In this document: one piece after another, positions 34,813 to 44,711 of the stretch
Numbering within the stretch: position 1 is the first letter of the stretch
Layout: the number at the start of each line of letters is the position of its first letter
Origin: Dyella sedimenti
GTDB taxonomy: Bacteria > Pseudomonadota > Gammaproteobacteria > Xanthomonadales > Rhodanobacteraceae
Direction of reading: 5' to 3'
NCBI RefSeq assembly: GCF_022760995.1
Contig: NZ_JAKWJO010000003.1
Coordinates: forward strand, 62,001-126,000
DNA: 64,000 bases
Program-made: the position numbers and the translations under genes
The notes under the pieces: generated by a model
What the model was told of the DNA's origin: nothing
The model's database searches: none
Seen by the model: only the letters and a program-made list of their open reading frames with translations

Positions 34813-36258
34813 TCAGCCAGCCTGGCGATGGAGGCGGCTGTGGCGCAGGCCATAGCCGAAGTAGATCGCCAGGCCGAGCACGGTCCACAGGATCATCAGC
34901 AGCCAGTTGAACCAGGACATGGCGCCCAGCAGGGCCAGGCAGCTGAGCACGCCGGCGGGGCAGATCACCCAGGCCCAGGGCACGCGGAAGCCGCGATGCA
35001 GTCCGGGCGAGGCATAGCGCAGGATCAGCACGCCCGCGCAGACCGCCACGAAGGCGATCAGCGTGCCCATCGAGGTGAGGTCGGCCAGCAGGTCCAGCGG
35101 AAAAATCGCCGCCAGCACCGCGATGCCCGCGCCGGTAATCACCGTATTGATGTGCGGCGTGCGGTAGCGCGGATGGATGCGGTTGAACACGCGCGGCAGC
35201 AGGCCGTCGCGCGACATGATCATGAAGATGCGCGGCTGCGCGATGATCATCACCAGGATCACCGAGGACAGGCCGATCAGCGCGCCGACCTCCACCACCA
35301 CGCGCAGCCAGCCCAGCTCGGGGTGCCCCTTGATGGCGGTGACCACCGGCTCGCTGGTGCCCAGCTCGGTATAGGAGATCAGGCCGGTGAGCACCGCGGC
35401 CATGGCGAGGTAGAGCACGGTGCAGATCACCAGCGACACAAGGGTACCGAAGGGCAGGTCGCGCTGCGGGTTCTTGCATTCCTGCGCGGCGGTGGAGGTG
35501 GCCTCGAAGCCGATGTAGGCGAAGAACACCATGGCCGCGCCGCGCATGATGCCAGACCAGCCGTACTTGCCCGGCCCCTCGCTGGCGGGGATGAACGGGT
35601 GCCAGTTGGCCGGATCGATGTAGCGGTAGCCGGCGACTACCACGATGATGATAAGGCCCACCTTGAGCGCCACCATCAGCACGTTCAGCCCCGACGACTC
35701 GCGGATGCCGACATAGCACAGCCAGGTGAGCGCCAGCACGATCGCCACTGCCGGCAGATTCATCAGGTGGCCGGTCGCCACCAGGTGCCCGTCGGTGAAG
35801 GCCAGCGGCGCCTCGGTCAGCGCCTGCGGCAGGTGGATGCCCACATGGTCGAGCAGGCTGGTGAAATAGCCGGTCCAGCTGGCCGCCACCGCGGAGGCCG
35901 AGATGCCGTATTCCAGCACCATGTTCCAGCCGATGAACCAGGCCACCAGCTCGCCCAGCGTGGCGTAGGCATAGGAATAGGAGCTGCCGGAAATCGGGAT
36001 CAGGGTGGCGAACTCGGCGTAGCACAGCGCGGTGAAGGCGCTGCAGATCGCCGCCAGCACGAAGGAGACCAGCACCGCCGGGCCAGCATGCTCGGCGGCG
36101 GCCTGGCCGGTGACCACGAAGATGCCGGTGCCGATCACCGCGCCGATGCCCAGCGCGGTGATGCCCCAGGGACCGAGCGTGCGGCGCAGGGTGGGGCCGT
36201 GGGTGGCGTCGTCGGCGTCGGAGAAATCGGTCTTGCGGGCGAATAACTGTTTGAGCAT
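34813..36258 (-). CDS. APC-superfamily amino-acid permease (CAT type), copy 1
   Basis: The 481-residue protein has about 12-14 membrane helices and the APC signature GIGAVIGTGIFVVTGQAAAE in the first helix. ALCYAEFATLIPISGSSYSY and NPQRDLPFGTLVSLVICTVL follow. These fit cationic/neutral amino-acid transporters of the YhdG type; the substrate is unknown. I chose the ATG at 36258 (MLKQLFARK), which matches the start of the neighbouring paralogue MLKNLFATH; the open frame further upstream has no support. It lies 82 bp downstream of the second copy. Confidence 0.92.
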   Translation of the reverse strand: MLKQLFARKTDFSDADDATHGPTLRRTLGPWGITALGIGAVIGTGIFVVTGQAAAEHAGPAVLVSFVLAAICSAFTALCYAEFATLIPISGSSYSYAYATLGELVAWFIGWNMVLEYGISASAVAASWTGYFTSLLDHVGIHLPQALTEAPLAFTDGHLVATGHLMNLPAVAIVLALTWLCYVGIRESSGLNVLMVALKVGLIIIVVVAGYRYIDPANWHPFIPASEGPGKYGWSGIMRGAAMVFFAYIGFEATSTAAQECKNPQRDLPFGTLVSLVICTVLYLAMAAVLTGLISYTELGTSEPVVTAIKGHPELGWLRVVVEVGALIGLSSVILVMIIAQPRIFMIMSRDGLLPRVFNRIHPRYRTPHINTVITGAGIAVLAAIFPLDLLADLTSMGTLIAFVAVCAGVLILRYASPGLHRGFRVPWAWVICPAGVLSCLALLGAMSWFNWLLMILWTVLGLAIYFGYGLRHSRLHRQAG

Positions 36259-36307
36259 GCGTCGGCCTGGTGGAGCGGAAGGCGCCGGTGCGCCCCGGTC
36301 GAAACGA

Positions 36308-36332
36308 GAGGGCCGGCACTGGGCCGGCCCTC
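36308..36332 (-). terminator. Hairpin between the two permease genes
   Basis: GAGGGCCGGC and GCCGGCCCTC form a perfect 10-bp stem with a 5-nt loop, 8 bp after the stop of the upstream permease on the minus strand. Only a short T-containing run follows, so termination may be partial. Confidence 0.55.
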
Positions 36333-36340
36333 GGGTCGGA

Positions 36341-37834
36341 TCAGGAGTTTTGCTTGCGCAGCTTGCTATGGGAATAGCCGTAGAAGGCATAGATCAGCAT
36401 GCCGAATGCGGTCCAGCCCAGCATCAGCGGCCAGTTGGCGCGGAACGACTGCCAGAACAGGTACAAGCAGATCATGGCGCCCAGGACGCTGACCACCCAG
36501 ATGCCCGGCACGCGGAACGAGCGCGGCAGTTCGGGCCGGGTGTAGCGCAGGATCAGCACGCCGATGCACACCGTGGTGAAGGCCAGCAGGGTGCCCATCG
36601 ATACGAGTTCGCCCAGGATGCTCACCGGGAACAGGCCGGCGATCACCAGCGCGGCCACGCCGGCGATGATGGTGGCCACGTGCGGCGTGCGGTGCGTGGG
36701 ATGCACGCGCGACATGCCCTTGGGCAGCAGGCCATCCTTCGCCATGCTGAAGAAGATGCGCGAGGTGCCCAGCAGCATCACCAGGATCACCGAGGACAGG
36801 CCGGCCAGCGCGCCGAACGAGACGATGGCCTTCAGCCAGGTCAGCTGCGGATAGAGGTTGAGCGCGGTGGCCACCGGCTCGGGCGTGCCCAGCATCCGGT
36901 AGGGCGCGATGCCGGTGAGGGTCAGCGCCATGGCGATGTAGAGCACGGTGCACACCAGCAGCGAGCCGAGGATGCCGATGGGCATGTCGCGCTGCGGGTT
37001 CTTGGCCTCGCCGGCGGCGGTGGAGACCGCGTCGAAGCCCACGTAGGAGAAGAACACCAGCACGGCGGCGCGGAAGATGCCGCTGGTGCCGAAGCGGCCT
37101 GGGCCTTCCTCCGGAGGGATGAACGGATGCCAGTTGGCCGGATCGATGAAGCGGAAGGCGAAGATCAGGAACAGCGCGATCACCAGCACCTTGATCGTCA
37201 CGATCAGCGAGTTGACGAAGGTGGACTGGGTGATGCCCACGTAGCAGAGCATGGTGAGCGCACTGACGATCAGCACCGCCGGCAGGTTCACCAACGAGCC
37301 GGTGGTCACGATCTGGTGCGTATCGGTGAACTTCAGCGGTGCGCTGGAGAGGTAGTCGGGCAGCGACAGCGACAGCCCGGTCCAATGGCCGAGGATGGAC
37401 AGGCATTCGTTGAAATAGCCTGACCAGCCGGCCGCCACGGTGGCGACGGCGAACAGGTATTCGAGCACCAGGTTCCAGCCGATGAACCAGGCGACGATCT
37501 CGCCCAGCGTGGCATAGGAATAGGCGTAGGCGCTGCCGGAGACCGGGATCATCGCGGCGAACTCGGCATAGCACAGGCCCGCGAACGCGCAGGCGATGCC
37601 GGCGACGATGAAGCTGACGACCAGGGCGGGGCCGGCGTGCTCGGCGGCGGCCTGGCCGGTGATGACGAAGATACCCGCGCCGATCACGGCGCCGATGCCC
37701 AGCATGATCAGGTGGCGCGCGGTAAGTACACGCTTGAGGCTGACTTCGCCTTGCAGGCTGTCGTGGGGCAGTTCGCCCGCGTCGACGTGTGGCGACGCCT
37801 GGATCGGATGCGTCGCGAACAGGTTTTTCAGCAT
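36341..37834 (-). CDS. APC-superfamily amino-acid permease (CAT type), copy 2
   Basis: The 497-residue protein is a paralogue of the gene downstream of it. It shares GIGAVIGAGIFVITGQAAAE, LCYAEFAAMIPVSGSAYAYS, NPQRDMPIGILGSLLVCTVL and DPANWHPFIP. It has a slightly longer cytoplasmic N-terminus (ASPHVDAGELPHDSLQGEVS). Twelve or more helices span the protein. The start ATG at 37834 follows GGGGAGA. The pair probably arose by tandem duplication; which amino acids they carry is not evident. Confidence 0.92.
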   Translation of the reverse strand: MLKNLFATHPIQASPHVDAGELPHDSLQGEVSLKRVLTARHLIMLGIGAVIGAGIFVITGQAAAEHAGPALVVSFIVAGIACAFAGLCYAEFAAMIPVSGSAYAYSYATLGEIVAWFIGWNLVLEYLFAVATVAAGWSGYFNECLSILGHWTGLSLSLPDYLSSAPLKFTDTHQIVTTGSLVNLPAVLIVSALTMLCYVGITQSTFVNSLIVTIKVLVIALFLIFAFRFIDPANWHPFIPPEEGPGRFGTSGIFRAAVLVFFSYVGFDAVSTAAGEAKNPQRDMPIGILGSLLVCTVLYIAMALTLTGIAPYRMLGTPEPVATALNLYPQLTWLKAIVSFGALAGLSSVILVMLLGTSRIFFSMAKDGLLPKGMSRVHPTHRTPHVATIIAGVAALVIAGLFPVSILGELVSMGTLLAFTTVCIGVLILRYTRPELPRSFRVPGIWVVSVLGAMICLYLFWQSFRANWPLMLGWTAFGMLIYAFYGYSHSKLRKQNS

Positions 37835-38067
37835 GTCTCTCCCCTACCGCCTGTCGTGGTTCTTGCGTTTTTAGTGGTTTGGCAACCGTGACTTTCGCCA
37901 TGGCTTGCGCGTCGCTATCCCGGCGACGACAGGGCACCATAGCCCAGCGGGCCGCGGCGGTACAAGCTGCAATGCGGCCGGCGAGCCCGGCTCCGGCCGG
38001 CGGTGGCGCCGGCCGTGGAATAATGCGCGGCCGCCCGAGGAGGCGGCCCTGGCAGGAGCGGATTTTC

Positions 38068-38601
38068 ATGAGCGGATGGCACGTCGGGTTCCGGCACTAC
38101 CAACAGCGATGGCCGGAGGAGCCGGATACCCGGCACTTCATCGATCTTCTGGCGCAAGGCGAGCGGGCGTTCCGGCGCGAGGCGCTGGACGCGCACTTCA
38201 CCGGCTCGGCCTGGCTGGTCAGCGCCGATGGCGAGCGCGTGCTGCTCACCCATCACCGCAAGCTCGGCCGCTGGCTGCAATTGGGCGGCCATGCCGACGG
38301 CGATACCGACCTGGCGCGCGTTGCCCTGCGCGAGGCCGAGGAGGAATCGGGACTGGACGGCCTCAGCGTGGAGTCCGAGCCGTTCGACCTGGACCGCCAT
38401 CGCATCCCGGCGCGCGGGACGGAGCCGGAGCACTGGCACTACGACGTGCGCTACGTCGTGCGGGCGGGAGCGAACGAGCGTTTCGTGGTCAGTGGGGAAT
38501 CGAACGCGCTGGCTTGGCGAGACATTCGCGACATTGCCGGGGATGCGGCATTCGACGCTTCGCTGCGGCGCATGGCCCGCAAATGGCTGCAGTATCCCTA
38601 A
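38068..38601 (+). CDS. NUDIX hydrolase
   Basis: The 177-residue protein has a NUDIX box at about 72-94: GGHADGDTDLARVALREAEE followed by ESG. The REAEEESG metal-binding core is intact. The usual first Glu of the GX5E part is Thr here. QLGGHADGD is typical of a subfamily of small NUDIX hydrolases that cleave nucleoside diphosphates linked to other groups; the substrate is unknown. CAGGAGCG precedes the ATG at 38068. The open frame further upstream lies in the permease promoter region. It is divergent from permease copy 2. Confidence 0.9.
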   Translation: MSGWHVGFRHYQQRWPEEPDTRHFIDLLAQGERAFRREALDAHFTGSAWLVSADGERVLLTHHRKLGRWLQLGGHADGDTDLARVALREAEEESGLDGLSVESEPFDLDRHRIPARGTEPEHWHYDVRYVVRAGANERFVVSGESNALAWRDIRDIAGDAAFDASLRRMARKWLQYP

Positions 38602-38605
38602 TCTG

Positions 38606-38789
38606 TGTGGGAGCTCACCCTGTGCGCGACTAGCCAGCGAGAAAGCAGGCACGAGGGGTGAGTGGACAGGGCGCAAGCCTGCGCGGTTGTCGCGACATGC
38701 AGGCAGGCGCCTGGTGGCCGGTTTAGGCGCCCTCGCGACTCATTACTCGCTCCTCCACCATCCGGTCGCGCACAGGGTGCGCTCCCACA
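38606..38789. repeat. REP-like inverted pair with 134-bp spacer
   Basis: A slightly changed copy (GGGAGCTCACCCTGTGCGC within 38606-38631) and a consensus copy on the other strand (38766-38789) flank a 134-bp spacer. The pair fills the gap between the NUDIX and nbaC 3' ends, which converge. The spacer has no ORF with a good start. Confidence 0.85.
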
Positions 38790-38810
38790 TGAAAAGCGGC
38801 AGGGTGTGGC

Positions 38811-39332
38811 TCAGGCGTACTTCGCCGGTGCCGGATTGAGGTGGCCGCACTGGACGCAGGTGCGCGCATCGATCGAGCGGTAGAAGCGCTCGAACACCGG
38901 CGGGAAATCGCGCTCGATGCTGTCGAGGGTGAAGTATTCCTCGTACAGCTTGTGGTTGCAGCGCTCGCAGAACCACAGCAGGCCGTCCTTCTCGCCGGCC
39001 AGGCGTCGGCGCTCGATCACCAGGCCGATGGATTCGGGCAGGCGCTGCGGCGAATGCGGCACGCAGGGCGGCAGGTAGAACAGTTCACCGGCGCGGATGG
39101 GAATGTCGCGCGCCTGTCCCTCGTCCTGCACTTTCAGCACCATCTCGCCCTCGATCTGGTAGAAGAACTCCGGGCCCTCGTCGTAGTGGTAATCGGTGCG
39201 CGCATTGGGGCCGCCCACGATCATCACGATGAAATCGCCGTCGACGATGCACTTGTTGCCCACCGGCGGCTTGAGCAGGTGGCGGTGTTCGTCGATCCAG
39301 CGCTTCAGGTCGATGGGAGGCAGCAGGGACAT
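38811..39332 (-). CDS. nbaC: 3-Hydroxyanthranilate 3,4-dioxygenase
   Basis: The 173-residue cupin enzyme opens the ring of 3-hydroxyanthranilate, the step before quinolinate and NAD in the kynurenine route. Fe(II) ligands are His49, Glu55 ([13 protein letters not shown]) and His93 ([10 protein letters not shown]). The C-terminal pairs C122/C125 and C159/C162 form the extra rubredoxin-like iron site of bacterial enzymes. It begins [16 protein letters not shown]. Other kynurenine genes are not in the window. The start is 59 bp downstream of the cysteine desulfhydrase stop on the same strand, so the two may be co-transcribed. Confidence 0.95.
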   Translation of the reverse strand: MSLLPPIDLKRWIDEHRHLLKPPVGNKCIVDGDFIVMIVGGPNARTDYHYDEGPEFFYQIEGEMVLKVQDEGQARDIPIRAGELFYLPPCVPHSPQRLPESIGLVIERRRLAGEKDGLLWFCERCNHKLYEEYFTLDSIERDFPPVFERFYRSIDARTCVQCGHLNPAPAKYA

Positions 39333-39391
39333 GGCGTGATCCAGCAGGGAAATGGTGGGCAAGATAGCGTCGCAGGCCGGGACAATCCCGT

Positions 39392-40462
39392 TCAGTCGAT
39401 CCAGCGGCCCTCGTGGACGATGGCGCGCAGCCGGGCCAACTGGCCCGCGACGTCCAGGCCCTCGGTGGCGATCCAGGCCTCGTCGTAGTAGGTATCCCGG
39501 TAGCGATCGCCGCCGTCGCAGATCAGCGTCACCACCGGGCCGTGCTCGCCGTTGGCGCTCAGTTCCGCCATCAGCTGCAGCGAGCCCACCAGGTTGGTGC
39601 CGGTGGAGCCGCCGCAGCGGCGGCCGAGCAGTTCCTCCAGCAGGCGCAGCGCGGCGATGGAGGCGGCATCGGGCACCTGCATCATGCGGTCGATCACGCC
39701 GGGCATGAAGGAGGGTTCCACGCGCGGCCGTCCGATGCCCTCGATGCGCGAGCCGCGCGTCAGCTGCAGGCTGGCATCGCCGCCGCGGTAGTAGTCGTAG
39801 AACACCGAATGTTCCGGATCGACCACGGCGAGCCGGGCGAGGCCGTGCTCGCCGCAGCGGTAGCGCATGTAGCGGCCAATGGTGGCGGAGGTGCCGCCGG
39901 TACCGGCCGGCACCACGATCCAGCGCGGCTCGGGATCGGGTTCGCATTGCATCTGGCGGAAGATCGACTCGGCGATGTTGTTGTTGCCGCGCCAGTCGGT
40001 GGCGCGCTCGGCGTAGGTGAACTGGTCCATGTAGTGGCCGTCCCGTTCCGCCGCCAGCCGCTGGGCCGCGCCGTAGACATCGGTGTCGTCGATGAAATGG
40101 CAATGCCCGCCGAAGAACTCGATCTGGGCGACCTTGTCGCGCGAGGTGCCGCGCGGCATCACCGCGAAGAACGGCAGGCCGAGCAGGCGGGCGAAATAAG
40201 CCTCGGAAATGGCGGTGCTGCCGCTGGAGGCTTCCACCACCGGGCGGCCCTCGGCCAGCCAGCCGTTGCAGATCGCATAGAGGAACAGCGAGCGCGCCAG
40301 GCGATGCTTGAGGCTGCCGGTGGGGTGGACCGATTCGTCCTTCAGATACAGCGGGATGCCGGGGAAGGCGGGCAGGTCCAGCCGGATCAGGTGCGTGTCG
40401 GCCGAGCGATGGGCCTCGGACTCGAGGGTCCGGATGGCGTGGCGGGTCCAGGCGGTGTGCAT
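39392..40462 (-). CDS. PLP-dependent L-cysteine desulfhydrase (Cds1-like)
   Basis: The 356-residue fold-type II PLP enzyme belongs to the cysteine synthase group. The PLP lysine is K52 in [39 protein letters not shown] and [19 protein letters not shown] are the substrate and phosphate loops. The [18 protein letters not shown] segment matches the Cds1 group, which releases H2S, ammonia and pyruvate from cysteine, rather than CysK. The assignment to Cds1 is by pattern memory and not tested. It is 59 bp upstream of nbaC. Confidence 0.8.
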   Translation of the reverse strand: MHTAWTRHAIRTLESEAHRSADTHLIRLDLPAFPGIPLYLKDESVHPTGSLKHRLARSLFLYAICNGWLAEGRPVVEASSGSTAISEAYFARLLGLPFFAVMPRGTSRDKVAQIEFFGGHCHFIDDTDVYGAAQRLAAERDGHYMDQFTYAERATDWRGNNNIAESIFRQMQCEPDPEPRWIVVPAGTGGTSATIGRYMRYRCGEHGLARLAVVDPEHSVFYDYYRGGDASLQLTRGSRIEGIGRPRVEPSFMPGVIDRMMQVPDAASIAALRLLEELLGRRCGGSTGTNLVGSLQLMAELSANGEHGPVVTLICDGGDRYRDTYYDEAWIATEGLDVAGQLARLRAIVHEGRWID

Positions 40463-40559
40463 CCGCGTAGTCTAGCGCCGCCGATGCCTGGTCCGTTGAT
40501 GCGAGTCAGTGTGGACCGTGGACTTGGCGTTGCGGGGCAAGGTTCGTGCACCCCTTGCT

Positions 40560-40587
40560 CGTCATTCCGGCCTGCGCCGGAATGACG
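40560..40587. repeat. Dispersed palindromic element, family 2
   Basis: CGTCATTCCGGC and GCCGGAATGACG form a perfect 12-bp stem with loop CTGC. The same core appears in the inverted pair at 48818-48937. Such CATTCCGGC palindromes are common dispersed repeats in proteobacteria. It lies in the 162-bp gap between the Cds1-like gene and the parE stop. Confidence 0.8.
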
Positions 40588-40624
40588 GATGGGGAGGGAC
40601 TGCGGGGAGATCGTGAACAGGCTC

Positions 40625-42514
40625 TCAGACTTCCAGCGTCGCCAGGTCGCCCTTTTCCTCCAGCCACGCCTTGCGGTCGCCGGCGCGCTTCTTGGCCAGC
40701 AGCATGTCCATCAGCTTGGCGGTGCCGTCGTCGTGGTCGACAGTGAGCTGCACCAGGCGGCGGGTGTCGGGATGGATGGTCGATTCGCGCAGCTGCGAGG
40801 GATTCATCTCGCCCAAGCCCTTGAAGCGGGTGGTGCTGACCTGGCCCTTCATCTTCTCGCGTTCGATGCGCTGGAGCAGGGCGGTCTTTTCGTTCTCGTC
40901 CAGGCAATAGAACACCTGCTTGCCCACGTCCACGCGGAACAGCGGCGGCATCGCCACGAACACGTGGCCCTCGCGCACCAGCGCGGGGAAGTGGCGCAGG
41001 AACAGCGCGGAGAGCAGCGTGGCGATGTGCAGGCCGTCCGAATCCGCGTCGGCCAGGATGATGATCTTGCCGTAGCGCAGGCCCGAAAGGTCGTCCTTGC
41101 CTGGGTCGCAGCCGATCGCCACGGCGAGGTTGTGCACTTCCTCCGAGGCGAGCACCGAGCCCGATTCCACTTCCCAGGTGTTGAGGATCTTGCCGCGCAG
41201 CGGCAGGATCGCCTGGAACTCCTTGTCGCGCGCCTGCTTGGCGCTGCCGCCGGCCGAGTCGCCCTCCACCAGGAACAGCTCGGTGCGGGTGAGGTCGGTG
41301 GCGGTGCAGTCGGCGAGCTTGCCGGGTAGGGCGGGGCCTTGGGTGATCTTCTTGCGCACCACCTGCTTGGCGGCCTTCAGGCGCGCGCTGGCGCGCTCGA
41401 TGGCGAGCTGGGCGATACGCTCGCCCAGATCCACGTGCTGGTTGAGCCACAGGCTGAAGGCGTCGTGGATGACACCCTCGACCATGCCGGCGGCATTGCG
41501 CGAGGACAGGCGTTCCTTGGTCTGGCCGGCGAACTGCGGATCCTGCAGCTTGGCCGACAGCACGAAGGCGAGGCGCTCCCACACGTCCTCCGGCGCCAGC
41601 TTCACGCCACGCGGCAGCAGGTTGCGGATGTCGCAGAACTCGCGGATGGCATTGGTGAGGCCCGAGCGCAGGCCGTTCACATGGGTGCCGCCCTGCGCGG
41701 TGGGAATCAGGTTGACATAGCTTTCCTGCACCAGTTCGCCTTCCGGCAGCCAGGCCAGCGCCACGTCGAGGCCATCGGCCTCGCGCTGCACGTGGTGCAC
41801 GAACAGCTCGGCCGGGATCGCCTCGGCGCTGTCCAGTTCGCCGCGCAGGTAGTCGCGCAGGCCGTCCTCGTAGTACCACTCGTTGACCTCGCCGGTGGCC
41901 TCGTCGACCAGCTTCACGCTGAGGCCGGCGCACAGCACGGCCTTGGCGCGCAGCAGGTGGCGCAGCTTGCCCAGCGAGATCTTCGGCGAGTCGAAGTACT
42001 TGGGATCGGCCCAGAAGCGCACCGTGGTGCCGGTCTTCTTCTTGGGCACCGTGCCGATCACTTCCAGCTCGCTGGCGCGGTCGCCGTGCTCGAAGGCCAT
42101 GCGGTATTCGTTGCCATCGCGGCGGATGGTGACTTCCACCCGGCTGGACAACGCATTCACCACCGACACGCCCACGCCGTGCAGGCCGCCGGAGAAGTTG
42201 TAGTTCTTGCCAGAGAACTTGCCGCCCGCATGCAGGCGGGTGAGGATCAGCTCGACGCCCGGCACGCCTTCTTCCGGATGGATGTCCACCGGCATGCCGC
42301 GGCCGTCGTCGCTGACCTCCACCGAGCCGTCGGTGTGCACGATCACTTCCAGCGTCTTGGCGTGGCCGGAGATGGCCTCGTCCACCGAGTTGTCGATCAC
42401 CTCCTGCGCCAGGTGGTTCGGGCGGGAGGTATCGGTGTACATGCCTGGGCGGCGCTTGACCGGGTCAAGGCCGGAGAGGACTTCGATGTCGGCGGCGTTG
42501 TAGCGACTGCTCAT
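40625..42514 (-). CDS. parE: DNA topoisomerase IV subunit B
   Basis: The 629-residue protein is the ATPase subunit that, with ParC, unlinks daughter chromosomes. The GHKL ATPase domain shows EVIDNSVDEAISGHAKTLEV, VSDDGRGMPVDIHPEEGVPG and GGLHGVGVSVVNALS. The TOPRIM domain shows LVEGDSAGGSAKQARDKEFQ, ILPLRGKILN and the DADSDGLHI acidic residues. The length and the YNAADIEVLSGLDPVKRRPG start favour ParE over GyrB, which is longer. It is flanked by repeats on both sides. Confidence 0.95.
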   Translation of the reverse strand: MSSRYNAADIEVLSGLDPVKRRPGMYTDTSRPNHLAQEVIDNSVDEAISGHAKTLEVIVHTDGSVEVSDDGRGMPVDIHPEEGVPGVELILTRLHAGGKFSGKNYNFSGGLHGVGVSVVNALSSRVEVTIRRDGNEYRMAFEHGDRASELEVIGTVPKKKTGTTVRFWADPKYFDSPKISLGKLRHLLRAKAVLCAGLSVKLVDEATGEVNEWYYEDGLRDYLRGELDSAEAIPAELFVHHVQREADGLDVALAWLPEGELVQESYVNLIPTAQGGTHVNGLRSGLTNAIREFCDIRNLLPRGVKLAPEDVWERLAFVLSAKLQDPQFAGQTKERLSSRNAAGMVEGVIHDAFSLWLNQHVDLGERIAQLAIERASARLKAAKQVVRKKITQGPALPGKLADCTATDLTRTELFLVEGDSAGGSAKQARDKEFQAILPLRGKILNTWEVESGSVLASEEVHNLAVAIGCDPGKDDLSGLRYGKIIILADADSDGLHIATLLSALFLRHFPALVREGHVFVAMPPLFRVDVGKQVFYCLDENEKTALLQRIEREKMKGQVSTTRFKGLGEMNPSQLRESTIHPDTRRLVQLTVDHDDGTAKLMDMLLAKKRAGDRKAWLEEKGDLATLEV

Positions 42515-42601
42515 GCGGGGAGGTTCTGCTCAGGTCAGGCGCGGGAGGATGGGTTGCCCGGGCGGGGAGGTCAAGGGTTGGGGTGATGCTCGCCAAACAA
42601 A

Positions 42602-42682
42602 TGTGGGAGCGCACCCTGTGCGCGACGACCTGGCGGAGCGGCAACCTTCCGCTCCGCGGTCGCGCACAAGGTGCGCTCCCGC
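42602..42682. repeat. REP-like inverted pair
   Basis: A consensus copy at 42602-42626 (GGGAGCGCACCCTGTGCGC) and a reverse copy at 42659-42682 with one change flank a GCGGAGCGG..CCGCTCCGC inner palindrome. Together they can form a long hairpin. It lies 16 bp beyond the peptidase stop and 87 bp before parE. Confidence 0.88.
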
Positions 42683-42698
42683 CGGTAATGGATAGCCA

Positions 42699-44501
42699 TC
42701 AGCCCAGCGGTGCGCAATGCCGCTCCAGCCAGGCCAGGTCCGCGTCCTCCAGCAAGGGTGCCAGGGCGGCGCGTACGGTGGCGTGATAGTCGTCCAGCCA
42801 GGCGCGCTCCTCGGGGTTGAGCAGGCCCGGCTCCAGGGCGCGGCGGTCGAACGGGCACAGGGTCAGCGTCTCGAAGGCGTAGAACTCGCCGAATTCGGAG
42901 CGGTCGGCCTCGACCACCACCGCCAGGTTTTCGTGGCGGATGCCGTGGCGGCCCGGCTTGTACAGGCCCGGCTCGATCGAGGTGATCATGCCCGGCTCCA
43001 GCGGCACCAGGGCGGTGCCTGATACCGGCGGGCGAATGCCCTGCGGTCCCTCGTGCACATTGAGGAAGTAGCCCACGCCGTGGCCGGTGCCGTGGCCGTA
43101 GTCCATGCCGTTGGCCCACAGCGGCGCGCGGGCCAGCGCATCGAGCTGCGGGCCGCTGGCGCCCCGGGGGAAGCGGGCGCGGCTGAGCGCGATCATGCCC
43201 TTCATCACCAGGGTGGCGTCGCGGCGCTGCTCGGCGGTGGTCTCGCCCAGCGCCAGCACGCGGGTGATATCGGTGGTGCCGCCCAGGTATTGGCCGCCGG
43301 AATCGACCAGCAGCAGGCCTTGCGCCTTCAATGTGCTGTGTGATTCGGCGGTGGCGCGGTAATGCGGCAGGGCGCCGTTGGCCTGGTAGCCGGCGATGGT
43401 GGCGAAGCTCTCGCCGACGAAGTCCGGCTGAGCCGAGCGTTCCTCGCGCAGCAGCGCGTCCACGTCCAGCTCGGTCTGGCGCATGCCAGCGGCGACGCGT
43501 TCCTCCAGCCGGCGGAACGCGCGCACCAGGGCGGCGCCGTCCCGGCGCATCGTCTCGCGGATATGTTCCAGCTCGCCCTCGCTCTTGCGCGCCTTGGACA
43601 GGGTGGATGGGTTGGCGGCCTCGATGACATTGGCCTCGGGCGGGATGGCGGCGGCCACCGAGACCACCACGCGGGCGGGATCCAGCAGCAGGCGGTCCGC
43701 TGCACCCAGTTCCGACAAGGCGTCGGTGACGGTGGCGTAGTCGGCGATGCGTACGCCGTCGGCGGCCAGCGAGGCGACCAGGGCGTCGTTGAGCTTGCCG
43801 CGATCCACGAACAGCGTGGCATGGCCTTCCGCCTGCACCAGCAGGTGGGCCAGGAATACCGGGTTGCACTCCACGTCGCTGCCGCGCAGGTTGGTCAGCC
43901 AGGCGACGTCGTCCAGGCTGGACACCAGGTGGTGGGTGGCGCCCAGCTTGCGCATCGCGGTGCGCAGCCGGTCCAGCTTCTCGGCGCGGGCCTGGATGGC
44001 GTAGCGCAGCGGGTGTTCGACCACCGGGGCGTCGGGCAGGGCGGGACGGCCAGTCCAGGCCTGGCCCGGCAAATCGAGGTCGGTGCGCAGCGCTGCGCCC
44101 GCTTCGGCCAGTTGGCGTTCAAGCTGGCGCGCGGTGGCGAGGGCGACGCTGTCGCCGGCGACGGCCAGGCTCTGGCCCGGTCGCAGGTGTTCCCGCAGCC
44201 AGGCGATATGTTCCGGCGCATGCGCCACGCGCTGCTTCATCAGCTCGATGCCGCTGCCGGCGAGCTGCTGCGTGGCCTGGGCGAAGTAGCGGCTGTCGGT
44301 CCACAGGCTGGCATGGTCCGCGGTGACCACCAGGGTGCCGGCCGAGCCGGTGAAGCCGGACAGCCAGGCGCGTGCCTGCCAATGAGCCGGCAGATATTCG
44401 GAAAGGTGCGGGTCGGCGCTGGGGATCAGGCAGGCGTCGACGCCGTGCTGCAGCATGGCGTGCCGGAGGGCGGCAAGTCTCGCGGGCGTGGTCGGTTCCA
44501 T
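42699..44501 (-). CDS. M24B family Xaa-Pro aminopeptidase
   Basis: The 600-residue cytosolic metallopeptidase removes N-terminal residues before proline. An N-terminal creatinase-like domain includes GFTGSAGTLVVTADHASLWT. The pita-bread catalytic domain has metal ligands in LLVDSGGQYLGGTTDITRVL, GHGTGHGVGYFLNVHEGPQG, ITSIEPGLYKPGRHGIRHEN and EFYAFETLTLCPF. The length of about 600 residues is that of the eukaryote-like APP1 form, longer than E. coli PepP. The ATG at 44501 is the family start; an upstream ATG adds unrelated sequence. Confidence 0.93.
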   Translation of the reverse strand: MEPTTPARLAALRHAMLQHGVDACLIPSADPHLSEYLPAHWQARAWLSGFTGSAGTLVVTADHASLWTDSRYFAQATQQLAGSGIELMKQRVAHAPEHIAWLREHLRPGQSLAVAGDSVALATARQLERQLAEAGAALRTDLDLPGQAWTGRPALPDAPVVEHPLRYAIQARAEKLDRLRTAMRKLGATHHLVSSLDDVAWLTNLRGSDVECNPVFLAHLLVQAEGHATLFVDRGKLNDALVASLAADGVRIADYATVTDALSELGAADRLLLDPARVVVSVAAAIPPEANVIEAANPSTLSKARKSEGELEHIRETMRRDGAALVRAFRRLEERVAAGMRQTELDVDALLREERSAQPDFVGESFATIAGYQANGALPHYRATAESHSTLKAQGLLLVDSGGQYLGGTTDITRVLALGETTAEQRRDATLVMKGMIALSRARFPRGASGPQLDALARAPLWANGMDYGHGTGHGVGYFLNVHEGPQGIRPPVSGTALVPLEPGMITSIEPGLYKPGRHGIRHENLAVVVEADRSEFGEFYAFETLTLCPFDRRALEPGLLNPEERAWLDDYHATVRAALAPLLEDADLAWLERHCAPLG

Positions 44502-44711
44502 CGGCGCATGGTAGCAGGGCGGGGCAGGGCGATTTTTCGTTGCGCCAGGCGCGTCCCGGCGAAAAATGGCGGGTGCGGATGCTTGCATTTTTATGTCAAG
44601 TCGCCGCAGTGATGCGCGCAAGAATTTACTCCTGCGGCATTGTGTCTCAAGGGCGTTCTATCGCAGGTGCAACATCGCTAGCATGCCGCGTCCCCACGCT
44701 GTCCCCCCAGG

